Assembly (NCBI RefSeq): GCF_900114265.1
Contig: NZ_FPKV01000003.1
Span: forward strand, 186,001-250,000
Source: Flaviramulus basaltis
GTDB lineage: Bacteria > Bacteroidota > Bacteroidia > Flavobacteriales > Flavobacteriaceae
DNA length: 64,000 nt
Direction: 5' to 3'
Below, piece after piece: positions 9,708 to 18,997 of this stretch. Each line of letters begins with the position of its first letter. Position 1 is the first letter of the stretch. The position numbers and the translations under genes are program-made. The notes below the pieces were generated by a model. That model had not been told where the DNA came from and did no database searches. It saw only the letters and a list, made by a program, of their open reading frames with translations.

Positions 9708-10476
9708 TTAAATTCCAAGTATTTAATTCTTTTATAAAATGGTGCGCTGTTAAATCAAATTGTATTGGTACTACCGAAACATAATTATTTTCTAAAGCCC
9801 ATTCATCGGTATCTTCACCACCATCTAAATTAACAAATTTACCCGAAAGCCAATAATAATCTTTTCCTTGTGGGTTTTTTCGTTTATCAAATTCTTCAAC
9901 CCAGTTGGCTTTAGCTTGTCTAGAAATTTTAATGCCTTTTATGTTTTCTTTTAAAATATTAGGAACATTTACATTTAAAACAATACCATCTGGTAAACCT
10001 TCTTTTAAAACCTTTTTTGCTATAGTTTTAACAAAGGATTTTGATGCTTCAAAATTAGCATTCCATGTATAATCTAGTAAAGAGAAACCAATGGCAGGAA
10101 TGCCTTCAATACCAGCTTCTACTGCAGCACTCATAGTCCCAGAATAAATAACATTTATGGATGAGTTTGAGCCGTGATTAATACCAGAAACACAAAGGTC
10201 GGGCTTTCTGTCTAGAATTTCTCTAATAGCTAGCTTTACGCAATCTGCAGGTGTGCCAGAACAACTATATTCTTTTTGCGGCCCATCATTAACAAAAACT
10301 TGTTCAGCATAAAGTGTAGAATTTAATGTAATAGCATGTCCCATGCCACTTTGTGGACTGTCTGGTGCGACAACAACTACATCGCCAAGGGTATTCATAA
10401 CACTAATTAAAGTCCTGATACCCGGTGCGTTAATTCCGTCATCATTAGTAACTAATATAAGAGGTTTCTTTGTCAT
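9700..10476 (-). CDS. surE: 5'/3'-nucleotidase SurE
   Basis: A 258-residue phosphatase of the SurE family. The metal-binding N-terminus reads MTKKPLILVTNDDG, followed by SGINHGSNSS and YSGTMSAAVEA, all conserved in the active site. It removes phosphate from nucleoside monophosphates and is tied to survival in stationary phase. The frame is open to an ATG at 10509, but the start at 10476 puts the beta-strand and DD motif at the usual distance from the N-terminus, so it is preferred. First gene of the surE-lpxB-peptidase-comEC series. Confidence 0.96.
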   Translation of the reverse strand: MTKKPLILVTNDDGINAPGIRTLISVMNTLGDVVVVAPDSPQSGMGHAITLNSTLYAEQVFVNDGPQKEYSCSGTPADCVKLAIREILDRKPDLCVSGINHGSNSSINVIYSGTMSAAVEAGIEGIPAIGFSLLDYTWNANFEASKSFVKTIAKKVLKEGLPDGIVLNVNVPNILKENIKGIKISRQAKANWVEEFDKRKNPQGKDYYWLSGKFVNLDGGEDTDEWALENNYVSVVPIQFDLTAHHFIKELNTWNLND

Positions 10477-10642
10477 GTTTATTCTTGAAATAACATCGCT
10501 AAAATACATAATTTAGTCAGGAAACTGCTAAATTGAATGCTTTAACAAAAAATTAGTAGCATTTGACTTTATTGGCATGGTTTTTTCTTTATTTTAGTAG
10601 AAATTATGTCGTGCTTTTTTTTAGGCTATTAAATATTAATTG

Positions 10643-12793
10643 ATGAAAAATATTATGAAAAGGAATTATAAAGTTCTGTCGTTAGTGCTGCTTCTAGCAT
10701 TTGCGTCATGTAGTTTTACAACGAAGAAATTCGATAATCCAGATAAAGATAAATTATTAATACAAATAATAACATTTGTGCTTGAACAAGGACATTTTGA
10801 TCCTATTGCTTTTGATGATGTTTTTTCTGAAGATTTATTTAAAGATTATATAGGAATTATAGATCCTGTTAAAAGATACTTTTATGAATCTGACTATAAG
10901 GATTTTGAGAAATTCAAATTAACTATAGACGATCAACTTAAAGCAACAGATATTACTTTTTTTAACGTTGTAAATGAGCGTATGTTAAAACGTATAGAAG
11001 AGGCAAAAGTAATTTATAAAGAAGTGTTATCTGAACCTTTTGATTATACAAAAGAAGAGTATTTTGATACTAATTATGAGAATAGTGAGTTTGCTAAAAA
11101 CAAAAAGCAAATGAAAGAACGCTGGAGACAACAACTTAAGTTTTCAACACTTTCGAACTATGATGATTTATATGAGACTGAAAAATTGGCTAAGGCAAAA
11201 GAGGAGTCTTATGTTATGAAAACCGATGCGCAAATTGAAAAAGAAGCGCGTGAGTCTACTTTAAAATCATTGAATATTTATTTTGAAGATTTTATAGATG
11301 ATCAACAACGTGAAGATTGGTTTGCAATTTATGTAAACACTATTGTAGAAGAATTTGATCCACATACATATTACTTAGCGCCAAAAAGTAAAGAAGATTT
11401 TGATGAGCGTATGTCTGGTAAGTTAGAAGGAATTGGTGCTAGATTACAAAAAAGAATGGACTATATTAAAATAGTAGAACTTATTTCTGGTGGTCCAGCT
11501 TGGAGAAGTGAAGAGCTTGAGGTTGAAGATATTATTTTAAAAGTAAAGCAAGAAGATGAGGAAGTACCTGTAGATATTGTAGGTATGCGTATTAATGATG
11601 CTATAAAATATATTAAAGGTCCAAAAGGAACTAAAGTAACCTTAACGGTTAAAAAAGTTGATGGTACTATTAAAGATATTACTATTACTAGAGATATTAT
11701 AGAAGTGTTTGATACTTATGCGAAATCATCAATTGTTGAAAAAGATGATAAAAAGTTTGGAGTTATAAATTTACCAGCTTTTTATGTCGATTTTCAAGAT
11801 TATAAAAACATAAATGCTGCTACAGATGTAAAGAAAGAAATTGAGCGTTTAAAAGCAGAAGGAATGGAAGGTTTAGTGCTGGATTTACGTAATAATGGCG
11901 GTGGTTCTTTGCCTACGGTAGTTGATATGGCTGGTTTATTTATTAAAGATGGTCCTATTGTGCAAGTGCGTTCTACTGGTGAAGCTAAAGAAGTTTTAAA
12001 AGACCATGATAAGTCTATTTCTTGGGATGGGCCTTTGGTGATTTTAGTTAACGAACTTTCAGCATCTGCCTCAGAAATTATGGCGGCAGCAATGCAGGAT
12101 TATAAGCGTGCAATTGTAATTGGTAGCAAGCAAACGTATGGTAAAGGTACAGTTCAACGTGTTATGGATCTCAATAATATGCTAAGAAGTAATACAAGTG
12201 GAGATTTAGGAGCTATAGCATTAACCACGCAAAAGTATTATAGAATTAATGGAGGATCTGTTCAGTTAGAAGGTGTTAAAAGTGATGTGAAAGTTCCTGG
12301 TCGCTTTAGTTATATTGATGTTGGGGAGAAAGATAAAGCAAATCCATTGCCATGGGATGAAATTGATGCAGCTGCATATACACCATGGGAAAACTATTTT
12401 GATTATGATGCTACCATTAAAAAAAGTGAAGGGCGTATGAGTAATAATGAGCAGATGAAGCTTATTGAAGAAAATGCAAAATGGTTAAAAAGTAAAATTG
12501 ATGAAACAGTTTTTTCTTTAAACTATAAAAAATATAAAGAAAAAAATGAGTCAAATGAAGAAGAATCAAAACGATTTGATGCTATCTTAAACTACAAAAC
12601 AAACCTAACGTTCGAATCTACAAGTTATGAAAAATCACTTATAGCAAGTGATACTACCGATTTGAAAGAAAAACGTGAGCGTTGGCATGAAAGTTTAAGC
12701 CAAGATATTTATATTGAAGAAGCTCTAAATGTATTAGAAGATTTGAAAATGTCATATCCTGTTAAAAAAATAGCTTCAACAGTAAAAAAATAA
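10643..12793 (+). CDS. prc: Tail-specific (carboxy-terminal processing) protease, lipoprotein
   Basis: A 716-residue S41 peptidase of the long Prc/Tsp type. It has a lipoprotein-like signal ending in LLLAFASC, an N-terminal Prc region, a PDZ domain (about 250-335, with GIGARLQ and VGMRINDAI), the S41 catalytic core with the nucleophile Ser in NELSASASEIMAAA and the general-base Lys in TYGKGTVQ, and a C-terminal DUF3340-like region. It trims or degrades periplasmic proteins from the C-terminus. The frame also has a TTG at 10640 and an ATG at 10655; ATG 10643 is chosen, but the last would give a shorter signal peptide. Confidence 0.95.
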   Translation: MKNIMKRNYKVLSLVLLLAFASCSFTTKKFDNPDKDKLLIQIITFVLEQGHFDPIAFDDVFSEDLFKDYIGIIDPVKRYFYESDYKDFEKFKLTIDDQLKATDITFFNVVNERMLKRIEEAKVIYKEVLSEPFDYTKEEYFDTNYENSEFAKNKKQMKERWRQQLKFSTLSNYDDLYETEKLAKAKEESYVMKTDAQIEKEARESTLKSLNIYFEDFIDDQQREDWFAIYVNTIVEEFDPHTYYLAPKSKEDFDERMSGKLEGIGARLQKRMDYIKIVELISGGPAWRSEELEVEDIILKVKQEDEEVPVDIVGMRINDAIKYIKGPKGTKVTLTVKKVDGTIKDITITRDIIEVFDTYAKSSIVEKDDKKFGVINLPAFYVDFQDYKNINAATDVKKEIERLKAEGMEGLVLDLRNNGGGSLPTVVDMAGLFIKDGPIVQVRSTGEAKEVLKDHDKSISWDGPLVILVNELSASASEIMAAAMQDYKRAIVIGSKQTYGKGTVQRVMDLNNMLRSNTSGDLGAIALTTQKYYRINGGSVQLEGVKSDVKVPGRFSYIDVGEKDKANPLPWDEIDAAAYTPWENYFDYDATIKKSEGRMSNNEQMKLIEENAKWLKSKIDETVFSLNYKKYKEKNESNEEESKRFDAILNYKTNLTFESTSYEKSLIASDTTDLKEKRERWHESLSQDIYIEEALNVLEDLKMSYPVKKIASTVKK

Positions 12794-12801
12794 ATGTATT
12801 T

Positions 12802-13896
12802 ATGAGTCATAAATCAAACTCATTAAAACAGTTAGCGCTCCAAAAATTTAAAAAGAATTTTTGGGGCGTTTTCAGTTTCTATTATATTGTATTAGTTGGT
12901 TTGATTTCTGTATTCGCGTACGTTTTTGCCCCTGATAATTCGCAGTATGCCAACCAAATGCATTTGGCAATTCACTCCAAAAAACCAGGATTTAAAGTGA
13001 TGATGCTTACTGTACCATCACAATTAGAAACAAAGCAAAGTGTTTTTGATAAGTTATTTTTTGGAAAAAAAAATACAGATACAGAAGTTCCAATTAAAGA
13101 ATATAAAGTTAAAGAAAAGGTTTTAGCTTATAAAGAATATGCTTCAGATGGTTTGGAAGGTGCAGAAAAGTCGATTAACATAAATACATTTCCTAATAAT
13201 TTGGTTCAAGACTTTATAAAAGAAAAAACCTTTCTTTTTGGCACTGATAAATATGGTCGCGATTTATTAAGTCGAGTTTTTGTTGGTGCTAGGATATCAT
13301 TTTTTATTGGTTTTGTGGCTGTTTTTATTTCATTAATTATAGGCGTATTTATGGGAAGTGTCGCTGGTTATTTTGGAGGTAAAGTAGATGCTGTTATTAT
13401 GTGGGTTATAAATGTTACATGGTCTATTCCAACTCTTTTATTAGTTATTGCCATAACATTAGCTTTAGGCAAAGGGTTTTGGCAAGTGTTTATAGCAGTA
13501 GGTTTAACTATGTGGGTTGAGGTTGCTAGAGTAGTGCGCGGACAAATAATTAGTGTAAAAGAAATGCAATATGTAACTGCGGCAAGAGCCTTAGGTTTTA
13601 ATGATTTTAGAATTATAACTAAACATATTTTACCAAATATTATGGCGCCTGTTATTGTAATATCGGCAGCTAATTTTGCTGGGGCCATTTTAATAGAAAG
13701 CGGACTTAGTTTTTTAGGCATAGGTGCACAACCACCAATGGCTAGTTGGGGAGCCATGATAAAAGACCATTATAATTATATTATTTTAGGTAAACCTTAT
13801 TTGGCAATTATTCCTGGGCTTTGTATTATGAGTTTGGTTATGGCATTTATGCTAATTGGTAATGCCTTACGTGATGCTTTAGATGTGAAGAATTAA
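12802..13896 (+). CDS. ABC transporter permease of the oligopeptide/dipeptide (DppC/OppC) type
   Basis: A 364-residue inner-membrane permease. It has one N-terminal helix, a soluble periplasmic segment to about residue 140, then the BPD_transp_1 domain with five helices. The EAA-type loop AARALGFNDFRIITKHILPN contacts the ATPase. This architecture, with N-terminal OppC_N and GTDKYGRDLLSRV, is typical of DppC/OppC. No partner permease, ATPase or binding protein is next to it; in Bacteroidetes these subunits are often dispersed. It follows prc by 8 bases. Its end overlaps the convergent DUF305 gene by 4 bases. Confidence 0.92.
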   Translation: MSHKSNSLKQLALQKFKKNFWGVFSFYYIVLVGLISVFAYVFAPDNSQYANQMHLAIHSKKPGFKVMMLTVPSQLETKQSVFDKLFFGKKNTDTEVPIKEYKVKEKVLAYKEYASDGLEGAEKSININTFPNNLVQDFIKEKTFLFGTDKYGRDLLSRVFVGARISFFIGFVAVFISLIIGVFMGSVAGYFGGKVDAVIMWVINVTWSIPTLLLVIAITLALGKGFWQVFIAVGLTMWVEVARVVRGQIISVKEMQYVTAARALGFNDFRIITKHILPNIMAPVIVISAANFAGAILIESGLSFLGIGAQPPMASWGAMIKDHYNYIILGKPYLAIIPGLCIMSLVMAFMLIGNALRDALDVKN

Positions 13897-14348
13897 TTTT
13901 CTTCTAATCTTTCAATCATTTTTTTCATCTCTTCTATTTCTTTTTTTTGTGCTTCAATAATTTGATTTGCTAGTTCTTTTACTTCAGGATCTTTCAAATC
14001 GGCACGATTACTAGTTAATATTGCGATGGAATGATGGGGTATCATGGCTTTCATCCACCTAACATCGTTTATTGGTATTTGGTATCTAACTAAGTAAGTA
14101 GAAACAGCCATTAATAAAAGACTGCCTAAAATTATAGCAACATTTTTTGTTTTATTGCTATACATTTTTTTCATAAATAAAAACATAATAATAGCCATTC
14201 CGCTAACGCCTATAAAAGTCATATACATTCTAGTCCAGCTAAAAAATATGTGACTAAATTCAAAGGTGTTAAAATACATGGTTATATACATAGAAATTGC
14301 AGAGCAAATTAGCATTAGAATAAACGTGGTATAATTTGATTTTTTCAT
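13893..14348 (-). CDS. DUF305 domain membrane protein
   Basis: A 151-residue protein with four hydrophobic segments, then a C-terminal fragment of the DUF305 fold: WMKAMIPHHSIAILTSNRADLKDPEV followed by a Glu/Lys-rich helix. The MIPHH motif is the family hallmark, tied to metal handling in some members, but that role is not proven. The frame extends to 14375, but the ATG at 14348 begins a standard MKKSNYTTF N-terminus. It is transcribed convergently with the ABC permease gene. Confidence 0.85.
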   Translation of the reverse strand: MKKSNYTTFILMLICSAISMYITMYFNTFEFSHIFFSWTRMYMTFIGVSGMAIIMFLFMKKMYSNKTKNVAIILGSLLLMAVSTYLVRYQIPINDVRWMKAMIPHHSIAILTSNRADLKDPEVKELANQIIEAQKKEIEEMKKMIERLEEN

Positions 14349-14555
14349 TTTTATAAGAGTTTTTGTTGCAAACAATGTGTTTCAGTTTCTTCTTTATTAA
14401 AATTCCAGAAGATTTATTAAAAGAAAGTTGTAGATGAAAATGCAACGGTTATTGATTAACTCTAAATTATGAAATTATTTTTAAATGATATTATAAGCTA
14501 GCTTTTTCTTTGTTCTGTCCTTAGTGTTATCGTAATCAGTATTAATTATTTCAAA

Positions 14556-15311
14556 CTAATTTTTCCAATTTTGAAGACGATCGAGATATAAATAACTTTC
14601 TACAAATTTTCTATGTTCAGGGCTAGTCATTTTTTCTAATAAATTTAAGGCTGAAATGTAGCTTGCTAAATTTCCATTTGATGAACTGAATTTTCCGTCT
14701 TCAATAAAAGTCACTAAATTATCGTCTTGTACTTTTAGATTAGGATAGTCCTTTTGTAATTGTTCTCCACCACCAATCCAAGTTACAATTTTATGGCCGT
14801 CAGCAATTCCAGATTCACCAATTAATTGAGCTCCTGCACAATTGCTCACAACATATTTTGTTTCATTATTTTTCTCTTTAATAAAATTCACAATTTTTTC
14901 GTTGTGTACTTGTGCGTACATGTCGTATGCACTTGGTACAAACAAAGCTGTTAATTTCGGGCAGTTTTCAAATGTATAATCAGGAACAAATTGCATTCCT
15001 TCTTCGGTTGTTATTGGGCTATTTGTTTCAGCAATTGAAATAACATTAAAAAGCTGCTTTCCATCTTCTGTAGGTTTTGAGAAAACATCAGATGTTGCAA
15101 TAACTTCGCTTTGCAGAACACCATTATACATTAAAAGACCAATTGTTGGCAATTCCTTTTTGAAAGGTTTTAGGTGTTTTGTAAGCGTGTCGGTTTTCTT
15201 TTCGTTTTGTGTAGTAGGCTGGTTATCTGTCGTGGTTTTTGACTTATTTGAGTTACAACTAATCAAAATAGTTAAAAAAATGATTGTTATTAGAGCTCCA
15301 AATTTTTTCAT
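14556..15311 (-). CDS. DJ-1/PfpI (GATase1-like) domain lipoprotein
   Basis: A 251-residue protein with a lipoprotein signal (lipobox LISC, Cys19), a Thr/Lys-rich linker to about residue 50, and a class I glutamine-amidotransferase-like fold. The likely nucleophile is Cys158 in VVSNCAGAQLIGESG, the nucleophile elbow seen in DJ-1/PfpI proteins and in the N-domains of some AraC regulators. An exported, lipid-anchored DJ-1-like domain is less common than the cytosolic form. The substrate is unknown; candidates are protein deglycase/chaperone-like or isocyanide hydratase-like enzymes. It stands alone between short gene-free stretches. Confidence 0.85.
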   Translation of the reverse strand: MKKFGALITIIFLTILISCNSNKSKTTTDNQPTTQNEKKTDTLTKHLKPFKKELPTIGLLMYNGVLQSEVIATSDVFSKPTEDGKQLFNVISIAETNSPITTEEGMQFVPDYTFENCPKLTALFVPSAYDMYAQVHNEKIVNFIKEKNNETKYVVSNCAGAQLIGESGIADGHKIVTWIGGGEQLQKDYPNLKVQDDNLVTFIEDGKFSSSNGNLASYISALNLLEKMTSPEHRKFVESYLYLDRLQNWKN

Positions 15312-15527
15312 TTTAGTATAGTTTTCTATTATTGTTTGCTAATGTTTAATATAAGAATAGTTGTTGGTTTATGTGCGAATAATTTCCAGTATGAAAGTCG
15401 GAATTAATAAGCAGTACAAGCAGTTATCTTCAGTTATTTGTCTTTTGAAAAGAGTCTATGCTAGCATTTAATTTGTTGGGCTCAACAACATATTTTTCAC
15501 AGAATTATTAATGAATGCGTAGGTTAA

Positions 15528-16139
15528 TTAGTTAGAATCTAACTCCATATTCTCATTTAATTCATCAATATAATTTAATACATCGTCTTTCCCAATATCT
15601 TTAGATGACGAGGTGATAAAGTAATTAGGCATGTTTTCCCAAGTTTCCAAAAGAGAGCTTTTGTAATCCTCAACATGGTTTTCAATAGCTTTAGGTTTTA
15701 GTTTATCGGCTTTTGTGAAAATAATAGAAAACGGTACGCCATTTTCTCCTAACAATTGCATAAATTCTAAATCTATTGGTTGTGGTTTATGTCTAATATC
15801 AACCAAAACAAAGGCAGTAACAAGCTGTTCGCGTAAGCCAAAATATTGGGTTATGAATTTTTGAAATACCTTTTTTGAGCTTTTTGAAACACGAGCATAC
15901 CCATAACCAGGTAAATCTACCAAATGCCAATTTTTATTAATTAAAAAATGGTTTATAAGCTGAGTTTTTCCTGGTCTGCCAGATGTTTTTGCTAAGCTTT
16001 TTCGGCTTGTTAGCATATTAATAAGTGATGACTTGCCAACGTTACTTCTACCAATAAAAGCATACTCTGGCAACCTACTTTTAGGACATTTTGCAACATC
16101 GGAGTTGCTCATAACAAATTCGGCAGATTTAATATGCAT
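15528..16139 (-). CDS. engB: Ribosome biogenesis GTP-binding protein EngB (YihA/YsxC)
   Basis: A 203-residue GTPase with all G motifs in order: GRSNVGKSSL (G1, about residues 28-37), Thr of G2 in RPGKTQ, DLPGYG (G3) and TKADK (G4). EngB is needed for 50S ribosomal subunit assembly in most bacteria. Length is normal. It is followed in transcription by a gap and preceded by an alpha/beta hydrolase gene on the same strand, 51 bases upstream. Confidence 0.97.
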   Translation of the reverse strand: MHIKSAEFVMSNSDVAKCPKSRLPEYAFIGRSNVGKSSLINMLTSRKSLAKTSGRPGKTQLINHFLINKNWHLVDLPGYGYARVSKSSKKVFQKFITQYFGLREQLVTAFVLVDIRHKPQPIDLEFMQLLGENGVPFSIIFTKADKLKPKAIENHVEDYKSSLLETWENMPNYFITSSSKDIGKDDVLNYIDELNENMELDSN

Positions 16140-16190
16140 CTATATTAACTTTAATTGTGATTGTTTTTAGAAACTATAAATAATAATTAG

Positions 16191-16955
16191 TTAAAGTTCT
16201 CTTTTTTGTAACCAAGTATCTAATATGTTATTAAACTCTTTTGGATGCTCCATCATAGCTGCATGACCACATTTGTCAATCCAAAACAAATCAGAATCTG
16301 GTAAAAGTTCATTAAATTCTTCGGCAACTTCTGGAGGTGTTACAGTGTCGTTTTTACCCCAAATAATACAAGTTGGCACATCCATATGAGGTAAATCTTT
16401 AGCCATATTATGTCTAATAGCGCTTTTGGCAATTGCTAATGTTTTAATAAGTTTATTACGGTCGTTTACGGTTTCATAAACTTCATCAACAATTTCTTTG
16501 GTTGCAACATCAGGGTCGTAAAAAACATCTTGGGCTTTCTTTTTAATAACTTCATAATCGCTACGTTTGGTATAGCCGCCGCCCATAGCACTTTCGTAAA
16601 GCCCAGAACTCCCTGTAATAATTAATGCTTTTACTGTTTCGGGATATAATTTTGTGTGGTATAAACCAATATGTCCGCCTAAAGAATTTCCCAATAAAAT
16701 AACTTCTTTATAACCTTTAAAAAGTATAAAATCGTGTAAGTATTTTGCGAAGCTTTTTACATTTGTTTTAAGTAAAGACATGCTGTAAATTGGTAATTCT
16801 GGAATAATGATTTTATAGCCTTTTTCGCTAAAAAAATCTGATACTCCACTAAAATTACTTAAGCCTCCCATAAGGCCATGCAAAACAATAATTGGAGTGC
16901 CTTCACCTGCTTCAATATAACTGTAATTTCCTTCTTTTTTTAATCTATGCGCCAT
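16191..16955 (-). CDS. Alpha/beta hydrolase
   Basis: A 254-residue alpha/beta-hydrolase-fold protein. The oxyanion HG motif is in VLHGLMGG, the nucleophile elbow in LLGNSLGGH and the catalytic His in KCGHAAMMEHP near the C-terminus. Asp in WGKNDTVTPP is the likely third member of the triad. There is no signal peptide, so it is cytosolic. The substrate cannot be told; the family includes esterases and C-C hydrolases. It is divergent from mraZ across a 361-base gap and probably co-transcribed with engB. Confidence 0.9.
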   Translation of the reverse strand: MAHRLKKEGNYSYIEAGEGTPIIVLHGLMGGLSNFSGVSDFFSEKGYKIIIPELPIYSMSLLKTNVKSFAKYLHDFILFKGYKEVILLGNSLGGHIGLYHTKLYPETVKALIITGSSGLYESAMGGGYTKRSDYEVIKKKAQDVFYDPDVATKEIVDEVYETVNDRNKLIKTLAIAKSAIRHNMAKDLPHMDVPTCIIWGKNDTVTPPEVAEEFNELLPDSDLFWIDKCGHAAMMEHPKEFNNILDTWLQKREL

Positions 16956-17237
16956 TAATTAGTTGGTCATTGCTTTAAAAACAAATATAGTTATTTCATT
17001 CATATTACAATGGTTTTAATTAATTGAAAAAAACTTTCTAAAAACTATATTTTGAGTATTCCAAATAAGTTTTGATTCCGCATAAAACCTGATTCTATAA
17101 TTATAGTTTATAAACAAAAATGTTAACAACAAAACTATTTTTATTTTTTTAGTGTAACCTGTTGATTTTAAGTGATACCGCCAATTTTAGCTGTTCAAAA
17201 TCAATTATAAAGGCTTTTTGGGTGGAAATTTATTAAC

Positions 17238-17264
17238 AAAGTGGTATAAAGTGGTATAAAGTGG
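17238..17264 (+). promoter_or_regulatory. MraZ operator: three direct AAAGTGG boxes
   Basis: AAAGTGG occurs at 17238-17244, 17248-17254 and 17258-17264, an exact 10-base period with 3-base spacers. This matches the known MraZ operator form, tandem GTGG-type boxes one helical turn apart upstream of the mra/dcw operon. It lies 53 bases before the mraZ start and just upstream of a promoter element, so MraZ probably represses its own cluster here. Confidence 0.85.
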
Positions 17265-17276
17265 TAAAATTTTCAA

Positions 17277-17284
17277 TATATTTG
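17277..17284 (+). promoter_or_regulatory. Bacteroidetes -7 promoter element of the mraZ operon
   Basis: TATATTTG fits the Bacteroidetes -7 consensus TAnnTTTG exactly. It is 33 bases upstream of the mraZ start. The -33 region falls within the MraZ boxes, where no clean TTTG is seen, consistent with repressor and polymerase competing for the same DNA. Confidence 0.65.
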
Positions 17285-17316
17285 AATCTGAAACATTTAA
17301 ATTTCAAAAACCCGCT

Positions 17317-17787
17317 TTGGACTTAATTACAGGAACATACGATTGTAAAGTTGATGCAAAAGGCAGATTAATGATGCCTGCTGCGATCAAAAAACAATTA
17401 GCATCAGTGTTGCAAGATGGTTTTGTATTGCGTCGTTCGGTTTTTCAAAAATGTTTAGAGTTGTATCCAATGAGTGAGTGGCAGATACTCATGCAAAAAA
17501 TGAATAAGCTTAACAAGTTTAAGAAGAAAAACAACGATTTTATTAGAAGATTTACCGCTGGTGCAAAAATGATTGAGGTTGATGTAAACGGACGTTTATT
17601 GATTCCTAAAGATTTAACTGTTTTTGCAAATATTTCAAAAAACATAGTGGTGGCATCAGCTATAAACATTATTGAGATTTGGGATAAAGATTTATACGAA
17701 CAAGTTATTGATGATGCTACTGTAGATTTTGCAGATTTAGCTGAAGAAGTAATGGGACAAGACGATGATGACAATGGAATATCATAA
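17317..17787 (+). CDS. mraZ: Transcriptional regulator MraZ
   Basis: A 156-residue protein made of two AbrB-like SpoVT domains, each with the DAKGRLMMP or DVNGRLLIP signature (around residues 13-21 and 88-97). MraZ forms a ring that binds tandem GTGG boxes and represses the division and cell-wall operon. The start codon is TTG: it gives MDLITGTYDCKVDAKGR, which aligns with the family N-terminus, and no ATG fits. Three operator boxes lie just upstream. Its end overlaps the rsmH start by 14 bases. Confidence 0.96.
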   Translation: MDLITGTYDCKVDAKGRLMMPAAIKKQLASVLQDGFVLRRSVFQKCLELYPMSEWQILMQKMNKLNKFKKKNNDFIRRFTAGAKMIEVDVNGRLLIPKDLTVFANISKNIVVASAINIIEIWDKDLYEQVIDDATVDFADLAEEVMGQDDDDNGIS

Positions 17788-18670
17788 TCCAGTATTATTA
17801 AAAGAAACTGTTGATGGTTTAGATATAAACCCAAATGGTGTTTATGTAGATGTGACTTTTGGTGGCGGTGGACATAGTAAGGAAATATTAAAACGCCTTG
17901 GTGATAAGGGAAGACTTTTTGCTTTTGATCAAGATTTAGATGCTCTTGAGAACACTTTAGGTGATCCTCGGTTTACGCTAATAAATGAAAATTTTAGACA
18001 CATAAAACGTTTTTTGAGATTTCATGGTGTGAAAAAGGTTGATGGTATTTTGGCTGACTTTGGTGTGTCTTCACATCAATTTGATGTAGCTGAACGCGGT
18101 TTTTCAACACGTTTTGAAGCGGATTTGGATATGCGAATGAATCAAGAGAATAAAATATCTGCTTTTCATGTTGTTAATGAATATGAGGAAGAGCAATTAA
18201 AGCAAGTGTTTTTACAGTATGGTGAGTTGCGTGCTGCTCCAGCTATGGCAAGATTAATTGTTGAGCATAGAAAAACGGATCCAATAATTACTAGCGAACA
18301 ATTAAAAACTGTTTTAGGGAAGTTTTTGCCGCCGCGTCATGAAAATAAAGTGTTGGCTCAGATTTATCAAGCTATTAGAATAGAGGTGAATCAAGAAATT
18401 GAAGCTTTAAAAGAGTTTTTGCAGCAAACACCAGAACTTTTAGAGAAAGGTGGTAGGTTGAGTTTTATATCCTATCACTCATTGGAAGATAGATTGGTGA
18501 AACGTTTTATAAGAAATGGCATGTTTGAAGGAGAACCAGAGCGCGATATGTATGGGAATTTTGAGGTGCCATTAAAAAAAGTAAATGGTTTAATAGTGCC
18601 ATCAAAAGAAGAAATAAGAATTAATAGCAGAGCTAGAAGTGCCAAATTAAGAATAGCTGAAAAATTGTAA
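17774..18670 (+). CDS. rsmH: 16S rRNA (cytosine-1402-N4)-methyltransferase RsmH
   Basis: A 298-residue SAM-dependent methyltransferase (MraW). The SAM motif is DVTFGGGGHS near residue 30, with FDQDLDAL as the acidic loop and SYHSLEDRLVKRF as a family signature. It methylates C1402 in the decoding centre. ATG codons at 17765, 17768 and 17774 are all in frame; 17774 gives MEYHNPVLLKE, the usual family N-terminus. Overlap with mraZ indicates coupled translation. Confidence 0.97.
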   Translation: MEYHNPVLLKETVDGLDINPNGVYVDVTFGGGGHSKEILKRLGDKGRLFAFDQDLDALENTLGDPRFTLINENFRHIKRFLRFHGVKKVDGILADFGVSSHQFDVAERGFSTRFEADLDMRMNQENKISAFHVVNEYEEEQLKQVFLQYGELRAAPAMARLIVEHRKTDPIITSEQLKTVLGKFLPPRHENKVLAQIYQAIRIEVNQEIEALKEFLQQTPELLEKGGRLSFISYHSLEDRLVKRFIRNGMFEGEPERDMYGNFEVPLKKVNGLIVPSKEEIRINSRARSAKLRIAEKL

Positions 18671-18988
18671 ATGAAGGAAAGCATCTATAACATATTAAAA
18701 GGAACGTTTTTAGTTAGTGATGACTCTTTTAAGAATTGGAGGTTTATTCTGTTTATTTCAGTATTGGCAATTGGTATGATTGCGAGTTCGCATAGTGCAG
18801 ATCAAAAAGTATACGAAATAGCACGATTAAAAAATGAAGTAAAAGAAATGCGATCCGCATTTGTTGATGGTCGATCCAAGCTCATGGAGCTAAAAATGGA
18901 GTCGGCAGTAGTAGAAGTCATGAGGGAAAAAGGAATAACATCATCGGTTATTCCGCCCAAAAAAATAAAAGTAAAAACCCAAAAATAA
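18671..18988 (+). CDS. ftsL: Cell division protein FtsL-like
   Basis: A 105-residue bitopic protein. A cytoplasmic N-terminus of about 23 residues is followed by one membrane helix (about 24-41) and a periplasmic coiled coil (SADQKVYEIARLKNEV onward). It starts on the base after the rsmH stop and precedes ftsI, the standard ftsL slot. Sequence identity of FtsL across phyla is low, so the call rests on topology and position. It should form the FtsQLB complex that activates septal synthesis. Confidence 0.88.
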   Translation: MKESIYNILKGTFLVSDDSFKNWRFILFISVLAIGMIASSHSADQKVYEIARLKNEVKEMRSAFVDGRSKLMELKMESAVVEVMREKGITSSVIPPKKIKVKTQK

Positions 18989-18997
18989 AGTCTAACC

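Larger units (their letters stand above)
16956..17316. other. Gene-free stretch upstream of the division cluster
   Basis: 361 bases between the divergent hydrolase gene and mraZ. The mraZ-proximal end holds the MraZ operator repeats and a TAnnTTTG promoter element, listed separately. The remainder is AT-rich with no reading frame or repeat that I can support. Confidence 0.7.

Noticed and set aside
17441-17834. Antisense frame across mraZ and rsmH
   Set aside because: Both sense genes are certain, and the antisense frame has no family features.
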